The position numbers and the translations under genes are program-made. Under the pieces are notes generated by a model. That model worked only from the letters and a program-made list of their open reading frames with translations. It was not told the origin of the DNA and made no database searches. This document shows, in pieces, positions 54,260 to 62,693 of a stretch of DNA of 64,000 bases. This stretch comes from Bdellovibrionales bacterium (GTDB lineage Bacteria > Bdellovibrionota > Bdellovibrionia > Bdellovibrionales > UBA1609): positions 107,223-171,222 of the forward strand of contig JAHDFM010000003.1 in assembly GCA_020628165.1 (NCBI GenBank). The letters run 5' to 3'. Within the stretch, counting starts at the first letter, position 1; each line of letters opens with the position of its first letter.

Positions 54260-54493
54260 CTACTTTTCACATTCATGAGTGTGCCCATCAACCTGGTGAT
54301 GACTGTGCCCATCGTGTTTGTAATCGACGTGGTCATCATGTTTTTTTGATTCGTGACCACAGTTAGAGCCATGCTTGTGTTTATGGTTTTTGTGATGTTT
54401 ATGGTCATGACCGTGATGGTTGTGATTCTTATGGCCCATATTGTGGCAGGCTGATAAAAATACAATGGCAAGTGAACAGATGAATAGTTTCAT
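54260..54493 (-). CDS. Histidine-rich lipoprotein (metal binding)
   Basis: 77 aa from ATG 54493, with AGAGG 6-7 nt upstream; a longer frame adds six codons and breaks the signal peptide. Canonical lipobox FLSAC (Cys15). The mature 60-odd residues are about one third histidine (HNHHGHDHKHHKNHKHKHG, then HDDHVDYKHDGHSHH) with two more cysteines. Such sequences bind Zn, Ni, Cu or Co. It sits at the end of a TonB-receptor/imelysin gene run, suggesting periplasmic metal buffering or delivery; the metal is not known. Confidence 0.8.
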   Translation of the reverse strand: MKLFICSLAIVFLSACHNMGHKNHNHHGHDHKHHKNHKHKHGSNCGHESKKHDDHVDYKHDGHSHHQVDGHTHECEK

Positions 54494-54608
54494 TTTAAAC
54501 CTCTTTTGCAAGTTAGATTAAATTAAACTTTAACATTGAAAATATGATTTGGGTATATGGTTGATAGGGTGTGCCTAAGTTGACAAGCCCTCAGTCTAGA
54601 TCGTGCAA

Positions 54609-55514
54609 TTAAGGTTTGATCAGCTGCCAAAAACTTTTGGAATTGATCTCGTTGCAACCGTACTCAATTTTTGATCTATCGACATTTTTTGAGAATAAAA
54701 AAGTTTTAAACAGTTTGTCCCAGCATGACAGTGCTACGCCAAAATTCTTATCATGATGCTCCGGTGTGTGACTGTGATGAATTTGATGCTGAGATGGGCT
54801 AATGAAAATATGCTCGAACACTCCAAAGCTCAGCCACACATGAGAGTGCCTTAGGTTGGCTCCTAGGGCATTGAACAAGAAGCCTAAAAAGTTGACACCA
54901 AGAATTTCAAAACCAGTCACTGGAACTTGAAAAAGGTAAACAAAAATAGAAGTAGATAGGCCAATTGCAAACGCTGTCCGCATTTGACTAAGGAACATTT
55001 CAAAAGGATGGACTCGAGTCACTGTGAGTGGAGTTAAAACTTCTGCTGAGTGATGAATTCGGTGATATCTCCAGAGCAGCGGAACTTTGTGCATCAGGTA
55101 ATGTTGGAAAAATCGAAAAAAATCTAGAACAACAAAGGAAAAAAGAGTGTAAAAGACTTTTTGCAAGGTAGAACTTTGGCTGAGAGGAGTGATCTCTCCA
55201 AGAAAGCTATTTAAAAAACTAAGAATGATGACTGACAAATCATGAGCTGAGATCACTAAGTAAGATAAAAAAGCATAGATTAAAATTTCTAGAGAGTTGT
55301 TAAAGATATAGAGTTTAATGTCCATAATAACAGATTCATTGCCCCAAATTTTTTTGGCAAACAAACCTGATTTGATTTCTTTCCAGACATCTTTATTTAA
55401 CAACTTTATAATTACGAAAGTAAATAAAAGAGTGAATAAGAGTGTTGGTATGTATAGCCGATTGCTAGGGTTTAAAAAGTCTCTAGCAATCTGGCTCAAA
55501 AAATCAAAAAACAT
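54609..55514 (-). CDS. Fatty acid hydroxylase/sterol desaturase family protein
   Basis: 301-aa integral membrane protein with about five hydrophobic helices. It carries the di-iron His boxes of the family: HYLMH, HRIHHSAEV and HQIHHSHTPEHHD, plus VHPFE. The family uses O2 and a di-iron centre to hydroxylate or desaturate lipids. The start overlaps the end of the upstream TonB-receptor gene by 11 nt (ATG 55514, CAGG upstream; ATG 55529 is the alternative), so translation is probably coupled. Why a lipid hydroxylase is embedded in a metal-uptake operon is unclear, though it needs iron. Confidence 0.85.
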   Translation of the reverse strand: MFFDFLSQIARDFLNPSNRLYIPTLLFTLLFTFVIIKLLNKDVWKEIKSGLFAKKIWGNESVIMDIKLYIFNNSLEILIYAFLSYLVISAHDLSVIILSFLNSFLGEITPLSQSSTLQKVFYTLFSFVVLDFFRFFQHYLMHKVPLLWRYHRIHHSAEVLTPLTVTRVHPFEMFLSQMRTAFAIGLSTSIFVYLFQVPVTGFEILGVNFLGFLFNALGANLRHSHVWLSFGVFEHIFISPSQHQIHHSHTPEHHDKNFGVALSCWDKLFKTFLFSKNVDRSKIEYGCNEINSKSFWQLIKP

Positions 55515-57759
55515 GCCTGAAACCAACATTGATGCTGCGTGGTTTTCCAGGTCTGAGACCTGCAGGCCTTAAAGAAACGGCATAGTCCTCATCAAGTAAA
55601 TTATCGACACTTAAAATTGCAGTTCCATTTTTAGAGTATTTGTATGTAGTGATGACATCAACAAAGTCATAACCCTTAACTGTTTGACGATTCTCTTCCA
55701 CAGATTGGTCAAATGTTTTTGATTGAATATTGTATCTGACGTTGCCTTCAAATTTTTTGTACTGAAGGCCTGCAGATAGTGACAATTTGTTTTTGGGAAT
55801 GTAGGGGAGCGGGTCGCCAGGGTTAATTGTACCAATGCCCCACTCACTGTTATCAGATTGCAATTTTTGCGAAAACTCAGCTTGTGTGTATGTGTAAGTT
55901 GCACTCAATGGAAACTTAAAGGCTTTATAACTCACTTCGGAACCAATCATGGTCTCTAAACCTATAATTTCTGCCTCGCCACCATTGAACTCTTTGTCTA
56001 AGTTGGCATTGAGACATCCTGATGAAAATGAGCAAAAACCTTTTATATTGTTGTAGTCATTATAAAAGGCAATGGCTTCACCACGAACTTTATTGTTGTT
56101 AAACTTAAGGCCCATTTCATAGTTAGTGCTTTTTTCTGGTTTAACAGAAGCTTCCTGCCCAGGTGAGATGGCTGAAACTCCTTGATTCACTCCAACAAAA
56201 AGATTGATAGTGTTGGTCGGTGAGTATTGTAAACCAGCTCCCGGCGCCCACACTTGCTGGTAGTTGTTAATTAGTTGGTAATTATTGTTATAATCAATTC
56301 TTTGCGTGTCGATGTACTCATAACGACCGCCCCAACTGAGAATAAAGCCATTATTGAAGTCAAGTTCTTGTGACAAGTAAGGTGTTACAGCAGTGGCACG
56401 GTCTTTGTTTTGAGTGCCAATCTCTGTTGTGAAAGCTGTATTTAAACGCAAGCGTCCATTGGTCATCGCATAGGTGTTTTGAAAGTGGTTGCGGCGAATT
56501 CGGTCACGGTGCATGCGCAATCCCACTTTTGTTTGTAATGTGGAAGCGCCAATACTGTTATTGATTTCGCTTTCAAGCTGAATACCTGTGCTATAGTAAG
56601 TTCTGTCATTGTCACCAATAATGAGTGAGTCGTCGCCACTTGCTAATGTAGAGTCTAGCTTTCCTTCTAAGACGTCTTTGTAATAAGCTTCAAAGTTAGG
56701 TGACGCCGGGTTGACGTAATCAGATAGGCTATATCCAAAGGCTGCACCCTCACGGAAATTACTGAGCTTAGACCAGTTACGCTCAAACTGATGATAATAA
56801 GCAACAGCTTTTAAGTCAGCATTGTCATTAATTTTAAAGTCATATCTTAACTGAACTTGCTGGTGATTCCACTCAAGATTGTCTCTTTCACTGGCAGCGT
56901 AACGTCTGTAAGGGTCTGTATTAAAATCTTCAGGTGAGAGACCCAGGTAAGTTTCATTAGCATCTTCATTAGAGTAAGTGGCTTTGAGTGAAAGGTTACT
57001 GCGTTTACCAGGCTTAAAATTAAATTTCAGCATGACATCATTTTTTTCAAAGCCAGTATCGCCATTATTAGGTAGTTTTTTTATGCCATCAGAGTCCATG
57101 CGACTAAGTTCTAATAGATAGCCAAAGTTTTCTCCGAGAGGGCCTGTTGTCGTGGCTTTGTACTTACGAACGCGCCCGATAGTGGCCTCTACACGTTGTT
57201 CATTTTTATTGCCAATAGGTGTAGTCACAAAGTTAACGGCACCACCTATCGAGTTAGGGCCATAAATTGAGGAACTAAAGCCTTTAAACACTTCGATATC
57301 TTCTGTGCGCAAGGCATTTGGGAAAAAGTAAGCTGCAGGGGCCGAATAGGGAGCAGGAGCAATGACAATTCCGTCTTCCATCAAGGTTATTTTTTTACTT
57401 CGGTTTGGAGTCGAACCACGTAAGCCAATGTTGGCTCTCAAGCCAAGGCCATCTTCTTCTTGAACATAAACTCCTGGGACAGTCTGTAGAATTCGAGTGG
57501 CATCAGTGTAGTCGAGTTTTTTGACTTCTTTTTTGGGAATGAACTGAGCCGAGCCTGGAGTCATAAATGTTTTGTCTTGAGACCCAAAGACATAGATAGA
57601 CTCAACTTTTTCTTGGTCAGACTTAGTTTGTTCACTATCTAACTCCTGTGACGTTGTCGATGCCTTTGATGAGTCACTGAGTTTTGTTTTTGTCTCGGAT
57701 GTTTTGCCATGAAGAAGTGGGAGCGTGAAAAATGCGATAGTTAGAATAACTGATTTCAT
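55504..57759 (-). CDS. TonB-dependent outer-membrane receptor, FecA-like
   Basis: 751 aa. Signal peptide (MKSVILTIAFFTLPLLHG), a Ser/Thr/Lys-rich spacer, and the TonB box region near KVESIYVFG. The plug domain reads ATRILQTVPGVYVQEEDG, LRGSTPNRSKKITLMEDGI, APAPYSAPAAYFFP and VFKGFSSSIYGPNSIGGAVN, close to FecA and siderophore or metal-chelate receptors. A 22-strand barrel ends with the outer-membrane C-terminal Phe (INVGFRHVF). TonB is encoded in the same run at 60532. The ligand is unknown; the imelysin and DUF4856 neighbours suggest iron or another metal. Confidence 0.92.
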   Translation of the reverse strand: MKSVILTIAFFTLPLLHGKTSETKTKLSDSSKASTTSQELDSEQTKSDQEKVESIYVFGSQDKTFMTPGSAQFIPKKEVKKLDYTDATRILQTVPGVYVQEEDGLGLRANIGLRGSTPNRSKKITLMEDGIVIAPAPYSAPAAYFFPNALRTEDIEVFKGFSSSIYGPNSIGGAVNFVTTPIGNKNEQRVEATIGRVRKYKATTTGPLGENFGYLLELSRMDSDGIKKLPNNGDTGFEKNDVMLKFNFKPGKRSNLSLKATYSNEDANETYLGLSPEDFNTDPYRRYAASERDNLEWNHQQVQLRYDFKINDNADLKAVAYYHQFERNWSKLSNFREGAAFGYSLSDYVNPASPNFEAYYKDVLEGKLDSTLASGDDSLIIGDNDRTYYSTGIQLESEINNSIGASTLQTKVGLRMHRDRIRRNHFQNTYAMTNGRLRLNTAFTTEIGTQNKDRATAVTPYLSQELDFNNGFILSWGGRYEYIDTQRIDYNNNYQLINNYQQVWAPGAGLQYSPTNTINLFVGVNQGVSAISPGQEASVKPEKSTNYEMGLKFNNNKVRGEAIAFYNDYNNIKGFCSFSSGCLNANLDKEFNGGEAEIIGLETMIGSEVSYKAFKFPLSATYTYTQAEFSQKLQSDNSEWGIGTINPGDPLPYIPKNKLSLSAGLQYKKFEGNVRYNIQSKTFDQSVEENRQTVKGYDFVDVITTYKYSKNGTAILSVDNLLDEDYAVSLRPAGLRPGKPRSINVGFRHVF

Positions 57760-57775
57760 GATTTATCCTTTATTT

Positions 57776-58993
57776 TTAGTCAGGGTCAGCAGTTCCTGGT
57801 TGTGGTTTACCAAGGTCAATGGCTGTTATAAATTCATTTTTGTAGTAGTCTGTAACTTTTTTAATACTATTGTGAAGTCTACAAATTTGCACATCAGTGT
57901 TTTCAGAGATGCATTGATCATGAGTGTAGCCTTGTGAAAGGTTTTTAACGCTCGCATTTGCTGGAAGGCTATTGAGCTGATCAACAACTTGTTGAATTTT
58001 GTTATTTAATTCGTTGGCAACTTTACTGTTGTTACTAGCGCTAAGTAGTCTTGTAAAGCCGAACCCCTTTGAAACGCTCAAGTCTTTGTGTCCATTCATG
58101 AGGGCTTGAAGGCCATGGAAGCTAGCTTTTAAAGATGCAATAGAGAGTCCTGAGTAGTAGTGCTCTGCGGATTCAGGGCAACTGTCGTCCCCACAATACT
58201 CACTCATATACCCAGATGGAACACCAACACGATTGTCTTTGATTTGTCTATCAAAGAAGTTTAAGCTCAGCGTTAATGCCTTGGCAAATTCACGAACCAC
58301 CTTGAAGTCAGTGGTGTAGCTTTCGGTGAGTAGATAGTCATTTTTTGTGGGTAACCATGCTTCAGATAGAGTTTTGGTGGTTTGCTCAACTCGTTCAGCG
58401 ACAAACTTTGCGTAGTCACAGCGTGAATTTAGTTTTTTTATGTCACTTAAGTTGTTCCACTGTGAATATGGGTCACTGCCGTCGACACTTTCTTCCTCGC
58501 CCTCTTCGGCTTCGTACTCATTGGTCAAAGAGTTTTCATAAATTAAATACTCAAGTGCTACCAGCCCCATCGCAGTGTTGACTTCTGAAAAGGTATGGTC
58601 TGAGTCGAAAGCAATGGCAGCAACCTCTGAGTCAATCACATAACGATTGGCATCTGGAAACGTATAAAGCTTATCTTTAAGCTCACCGGCATTGCGAAGA
58701 ACTCGCCCAATTTGAAAGGCTTCAGTAAAATGAAAAGTTTTACTAAACTCTGAAAACTTTTGTCTTAACATTCTTGATTCTAGATTAGCACCGCTGTTGC
58801 AAACTTGTTGAAGCGCTTTACGTAGCTCAGTGGCGTTGGCCTGAAGCTGTTTGTAGCCAGGAGACATTACATGTTGAATTTGGCTATTAGCGAACTTAAT
58901 CAATGCTTTTTTATTCAGTTTGTTGGTGCTTTGAGTGTTAAAACTAGCAAGAACAATTAATGCAGTAAACAGAGTGAAGTAAAACTTTTTCAT
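57776..58993 (-). CDS. Imelysin family protein
   Basis: 405 aa with a signal peptide (ending near FNTQS). Imelysin features: FHFTEAFQIGRVLRNAGEL, YVIDSEVAAIAFDS, GLVALEYLIYE and a C-terminal AIDLGKPQPGTADPD. The family hallmark GxHxxE appears as G143-L-V145-A-L-E148, so the His is replaced by Val. Imelysins (IrpA-, EfeO-M75- and ICMP-related) are periplasmic or surface helical-bundle proteins tied to iron uptake. Gaps are 12 nt to DUF4856 upstream and 16 nt to the receptor downstream, so they form an operon. Confidence 0.88.
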   Translation of the reverse strand: MKKFYFTLFTALIVLASFNTQSTNKLNKKALIKFANSQIQHVMSPGYKQLQANATELRKALQQVCNSGANLESRMLRQKFSEFSKTFHFTEAFQIGRVLRNAGELKDKLYTFPDANRYVIDSEVAAIAFDSDHTFSEVNTAMGLVALEYLIYENSLTNEYEAEEGEEESVDGSDPYSQWNNLSDIKKLNSRCDYAKFVAERVEQTTKTLSEAWLPTKNDYLLTESYTTDFKVVREFAKALTLSLNFFDRQIKDNRVGVPSGYMSEYCGDDSCPESAEHYYSGLSIASLKASFHGLQALMNGHKDLSVSKGFGFTRLLSASNNSKVANELNNKIQQVVDQLNSLPANASVKNLSQGYTHDQCISENTDVQICRLHNSIKKVTDYYKNEFITAIDLGKPQPGTADPD

Positions 58994-59005
58994 TCGAAGT
59001 CCTTT

Positions 59006-60499
59006 TTAGAGTTTGTTAGCTACTTTAGGGTCAAAACCAAATGCTTTGACTAGAATGTCTAAAGCTTGTTTTAGGTCAGTTTTATATCCAGCAATGTCGC
59101 TAGCACTTTCAGACATAAGGACTGGTTGATCTCTCATGAGCTCATGTAAAGTGTCAAACTCTGCAGGAGACAGTAGAGACCTTCTATTAAATTGAAACGC
59201 CATTGCAAAACCTTTCATTTCACTCCAAAATTTAGAGTGGCTAATGAATTTATACTCATCAGTTCCAAACTGATCCATCTCTTGTAAAGTCACATTGATA
59301 TAGTGAATCGTTGTAGCAGCAATTGTTTTTTCAATATTTGTAACGATAATATCAGACAGCTCTTCAAGTTGACTTTGGTAGCCAGCGGTCTTTTCAGTGA
59401 TGAGCTTTCGACCTTGATAAAAAGCATTGTAAATATCCTCAGACAAAGTGAGTGGTTGGCACTGAGAGCTGCCACTCTGTTTGCAGATTTCTTCTGAGAT
59501 AAAATCAAATCGCGAGGCATTTTTAGAGAAGCTACCTAAAGACTTCTCGGTGTGAATCGAGATTTTACCATCTTTGTTAGTATCGATACTTTTACTGCTT
59601 TTGTGATCTTCATCTTTGTAGTCAAGGAAGTTGCGAGCAACCCCAAAGTATCCAAAAGCCTCATCCCAGTGATGCTCTAGAGCGGTGTAGTTTTTTACTC
59701 GTCCACTCTTGCTCTCAGAAGCTTTAGTGTTATCCGCATTGATGCCTTTTCCTGGAGTGTCATAGCTAAGGTAATCGTTGGCAATCTGTGAGAAGACAAC
59801 GGCCCCATGTAGAAATTTCTCTGTAAGTTGTGTTAGGTCAAGGCCACTTTCAGTGATGTAGGCCGGTTTAATGGTTTCACTTTCGTAAGGAAGAGCAAAC
59901 GGAGCTTTTTGAGTGTTTTCAGCCCAAACAGTGAAGAAAGCTTTAACAAGATCATCAGGTTCAACCACAGAATCGTTGTTGTTGTCATAATTAAGTCCAG
60001 AAAGGCTTACGCCTGCGACTTGGTTTGAAGCCCAACCCTTGAGTTCAAATAAACTTTCTGGGTCATTGCCGGCTATTTTTTCTTTAAGATTTTTACTCGG
60101 GGTTGAAGAGTAAATAGAATTCATCAATTTACCTTCTTCAATGGCAAGTGAGTTGCCGTCTAACCCTTTTGCAGTGATTTTATGTGGCTTAGACCCTTTG
60201 AGAATGTACTTCCCTTTTTTCTTAGTTTGAGAGTTGTAAGCAAAGTAACTTTCTAAGCTGCTCATGGCTGATTTTTCAGAGCCATTGAAAGCTTGTCTAT
60301 TGACTGAGTTCATAAAACCCTTCAAACCTTTGATCAAACTGAGCCTTAACGTTTGGCCTGTGTAACTGACACTACTTTGATCATTGAATTGACTTTGGAA
60401 TTCATAGTCTTCAGCAAAAGATGTGTGAGTTAGAGTTATAGAGCAAGCAAGGCACAAGACTCTCCTTACTAATTTAGTTTTCGTTAAGTAATAGTTCAT
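59006..60499 (-). CDS. DUF4856 family protein with EF-hand-like loops
   Basis: 497 aa with a signal peptide ending TSFAE. It matches DUF4856: early YTGQTLRLSLIKGLKGFM, KFLHGAVVFSQIANDYL, the hallmark LEHHWDEAFGYFGVARNF, and a helical C-terminus. Two EF-hand-like loops are visible, NYDNNNDSVVEPDDLVKAFF and DTNKDGKISIHTE, suggesting calcium binding. DUF4856 proteins are known mainly from Bacteroidetes next to imelysin and TonB-receptor genes, exactly the order here. A role in metal capture at the outer membrane is inference from context. Confidence 0.85.
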   Translation of the reverse strand: MNYYLTKTKLVRRVLCLACSITLTHTSFAEDYEFQSQFNDQSSVSYTGQTLRLSLIKGLKGFMNSVNRQAFNGSEKSAMSSLESYFAYNSQTKKKGKYILKGSKPHKITAKGLDGNSLAIEEGKLMNSIYSSTPSKNLKEKIAGNDPESLFELKGWASNQVAGVSLSGLNYDNNNDSVVEPDDLVKAFFTVWAENTQKAPFALPYESETIKPAYITESGLDLTQLTEKFLHGAVVFSQIANDYLSYDTPGKGINADNTKASESKSGRVKNYTALEHHWDEAFGYFGVARNFLDYKDEDHKSSKSIDTNKDGKISIHTEKSLGSFSKNASRFDFISEEICKQSGSSQCQPLTLSEDIYNAFYQGRKLITEKTAGYQSQLEELSDIIVTNIEKTIAATTIHYINVTLQEMDQFGTDEYKFISHSKFWSEMKGFAMAFQFNRRSLLSPAEFDTLHELMRDQPVLMSESASDIAGYKTDLKQALDILVKAFGFDPKVANKL

Positions 60500-60531
60500 A
60501 TTAACTGTTTTCCTTTTTGTTGAGTTGTGAA

Positions 60532-61185
60532 TTACTTGAGTTTAAAAATAATATTTTTAGTCACCTTAAAAGGCTTTCCATTGGGGTCGGGTTTAAATTT
60601 CCAATTTTTAGCTGTTTTTAAAGCTGAGTTATCAAGTAATTTAAATTCAGATGGTTTTAAAATAGTGACTTTTTGAGTGTTTCCAAAAGCGTCGACAAGT
60701 ATAGATATAAGTACTTGTCCTTGCCAGCCTTTGCGGATGGCTAGAGATGGGTATCTAGGTAATGAATTGTTAATGATGCTAGAATCAAAGCTCTTTGTGG
60801 TTAAGCCTGAAGCTATGCTTTTGTTTGAGTTTGAACCTAAGCTTTGGTTTGTTGCTTTAACCTTATCGGTGATAAAAGTAGGTGAGTTTGAGTCAGCAGA
60901 TTTTTTGATTCTTGGTTTTGACTTTTTTATAGCTTTATTCACTTTGGATATTTTGCTTTTTGTTTTGTTAGCAAATTGAACTTTACTAACAGGAGCATCA
61001 ATAATTTCAATGGCGAGTTCGTTGCTTGTAAATTGCATCTTAGTGCTGGACTGATTTTTTGATGTATTGATCAGGGCAAATAAGATAAAGCCATGAAAGA
61101 CTAATGAAAGTACCAATGTTTTACATTCCATGGACTTTATTTGCTCTCTCATGTTTTTATTTAATTTAGTTGTTGTTGAATTCAT
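60532..61185 (-). CDS. tonB: TonB energy-transducing protein
   Basis: 217 aa. One N-terminal membrane helix (LVLSLVFHGFILFALI, about 24-39), a Lys/Ser-rich periplasmic linker (KSKISKVNKAIKKSKPRIKK), and a C-terminal TonB domain (about 130-217: PRYPSLAIRKGWQGQVLIS, LDNSALKTAKNWKFKP). It passes proton-motive energy from ExbBD to the receptor encoded downstream. No exbB or exbD is in the window. First gene of the run tonB, DUF4856, imelysin, receptor, hydroxylase; the gap to DUF4856 is 32 nt. Confidence 0.9.
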   Translation of the reverse strand: MNSTTTKLNKNMREQIKSMECKTLVLSLVFHGFILFALINTSKNQSSTKMQFTSNELAIEIIDAPVSKVQFANKTKSKISKVNKAIKKSKPRIKKSADSNSPTFITDKVKATNQSLGSNSNKSIASGLTTKSFDSSIINNSLPRYPSLAIRKGWQGQVLISILVDAFGNTQKVTILKPSEFKLLDNSALKTAKNWKFKPDPNGKPFKVTKNIIFKLK

Positions 61186-61330
61186 TTTGTTATCTCTTTT
61201 TTTGTTGTGAGATATTTTTTAAACACTTCTTTTTTAGATACAATTTATTTTGAATGAATATTTTAAGAATTTTTTTGTAGTCGCAATGGAGTTGTGTAAG
61301 TGTTAGAAATTATTATTTAATTTTAATTTT

Positions 61331-61394
61331 CAGTTAGTGTTCAATAGGCGATTTTTTATTGATTGGTTTTCACTATCGATTAGTTTTCAACTAC
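61331..61394. promoter_or_regulatory. Iteron-like repeats between tonB and bfd
   Basis: CAGTTAGTGTTCAATAG (61331-61347), GATTGGTTTTCACTATC (61361-61377) and GATTAGTTTTCAACTAC (61378-61394) share a TTrGTkTTCAa core; the last two are adjacent. They lie in the 387-bp divergent gap between tonB (minus) and bfd (plus). They may bind an iron-responsive regulator, but they do not match a classical Fur box. Confidence 0.4.
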
Positions 61395-61572
61395 TGATAA
61401 CTCCAGCACTGTAAATAAGGTGAGATAATGAACCAAAGTAGTAAAATTTATTTTCAGTTTATTTTCGGTTACTGTCTCAAAATAGAAAAAACTTTACTTA
61501 TTTCGAATTTCAACCGTATATGTAAATGAAGAGAAAACAAGTAATTTCACTTGATTTTCAATTAGAGGTTTC

Positions 61573-61788
61573 ATGTTTGTTTGTTTATGTAAAGGTCTAG
61601 ATGATAAGTCGCTTGAAAAAATGCGACAGGATGGCACCGACACTTTAAAAAAAGTGATTAAAAAGTGTGGCGCTGGTGGTGACTGTGGATCTTGCGCCTT
61701 TAAAATCAATCGCCTCTTACAAGAGGGCAATGAGAGGGACAGTCTCACTCAAGAGTTGGCCGAGTCCCCCGTCAAAAAAGCAAAGTAA
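61573..61788 (+). CDS. bfd: Bacterioferritin-associated ferredoxin
   Basis: 71-aa [2Fe-2S] protein that reduces the bacterioferritin core so that iron can be released. The cluster ligands are Cys4, Cys6, Cys38 and Cys41, in the C-x-C-x31-C-x2-C spacing of Bfd (VCLCKG and GDCGSC). AGAGG lies 6 nt before the ATG. Its target, bacterioferritin, is encoded tail-to-tail with one base between stop codons. Confidence 0.93.
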   Translation: MFVCLCKGLDDKSLEKMRQDGTDTLKKVIKKCGAGGDCGSCAFKINRLLQEGNERDSLTQELAESPVKKAK

Positions 61789-61789
61789 T

Positions 61790-62260
61790 TTATTTAGAAA
61801 TTTGTTGTGATAAGTAGTTGGACTCTCCAACTTCTTTTACCAAATGCAGTTGTGACTCTAGCCAGTCAACATGCTCTTCTTCACTCACTAAAATATGCTC
61901 TAATAGCTCTCTTGAACCATGATCTTTTTTATCACCACACAATTTTATGCCTTCTTTTAACAAGGGGATAGCACGGTTTTCTAAGGCTAAATCAGAGTTC
62001 AGTTGCTCGACAACATTTTGACCAATGCTTAAATTACCAAGCTTTTGTACGTTGGGTAGGCCCTCTAAGAAGAGAATGCGGTCAATGAGCTCTTGGGCGT
62101 GTTTCATTTCATCAATGGACTCATGGTAAACCTTATCAGCTAACTTCTCATACCCCCAATCTTTACACATACGTGCGTGCAAGAAATATTGGTTGATGGC
62201 CGTCAGCTCGCCTTCGAGGACTTTATTTAATAGTTCTATTACTTCGCTATCACCTTTCAT
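61790..62260 (-). CDS. bfr: Bacterioferritin
   Basis: 156 aa from ATG 62260, supported by AAGGAG 7 nt upstream and by canonical numbering: ferroxidase ligands Glu18, Glu51 and His54 and the heme ligand Met52 fall at the textbook positions. The longer open frame adds 12 residues and is rejected. It reads GELTAINQYFLHARMCKDWG, ESIDEMKHAQELIDRIL, then SEEEHVDWLESQL with the second ferroxidase half. It forms a 24-subunit cage storing ferric iron. Convergent with bfd; near the tonB operon. Confidence 0.96.
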   Translation of the reverse strand: MKGDSEVIELLNKVLEGELTAINQYFLHARMCKDWGYEKLADKVYHESIDEMKHAQELIDRILFLEGLPNVQKLGNLSIGQNVVEQLNSDLALENRAIPLLKEGIKLCGDKKDHGSRELLEHILVSEEEHVDWLESQLHLVKEVGESNYLSQQISK

Positions 62261-62362
62261 TAGAGGCTCCTTGAGGATTTTTAGGGTTAATTTCATTAAG
62301 TTTTCATTTAGATGATATGCGCTCAGACCACCTACTTGTCAATTAAATATGTTTAAATATCT

Positions 62363-62388
62363 AAAATGAGGGCTTTTCAGCTCATTTC
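62363..62388 (-). terminator. Terminator of the 77-aa gene
   Basis: AAATGAG and CTCATTT arms (62387-62381 and 62370-62364 on the minus strand) flank a 10-nt loop, with a short T run on the minus strand, 16 nt after the stop codon at 62403. Confidence 0.6.
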
Positions 62389-62402
62389 TGGGCTGTTTTT
62401 AG

Positions 62403-62636
62403 TTAGTTACTCACAATCTCTTGAAAGGCTGTTTTCGCATCTTCAAACTGAGAAACAGGCACTTTGATAACATAAGTGTCCTGGCTGTCCATAAGGGCTC
62501 CAGGACTCTGTTCGCAAATGGCTTGAACTCCTTTAGCTTGAAGTTTATGGACGACATCTAAAACGTCAGCAAAGCTTGCATACCCTTCGATGGAGCTCAG
62601 TCTGACTAACATAACTAATTTATCTTCAGTGTTCAT
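62403..62636 (-). CDS. 77-aa protein, unknown
   Basis: Small soluble protein with a predicted beta-alpha-beta pattern: LVMLVRLSSIEGYASF, a helix ADVLDVVHKLQAKG, VQAICEQSPG, then TYVIKVPVSQFEDAKTAF. The fold looks like a small ACT- or DUF2007-like regulatory domain, but I recognise no family signature. It lies between bfr and a methyltransferase on the same strand, with its own terminator. Confidence 0.6.
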   Translation of the reverse strand: MNTEDKLVMLVRLSSIEGYASFADVLDVVHKLQAKGVQAICEQSPGALMDSQDTYVIKVPVSQFEDAKTAFQEIVSN

Positions 62637-62693
62637 AAAGCCCTTTTATGATCTTATAGAGTTGCTTGTTAAATTAAACACATACTAGTGTTT

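Noticed and set aside
61186..61572. Fur box upstream of tonB
   Set aside because: An AT-rich stretch around 61309-61334 is loosely palindromic but does not follow GATAATGATAATCATTATC well enough to call.
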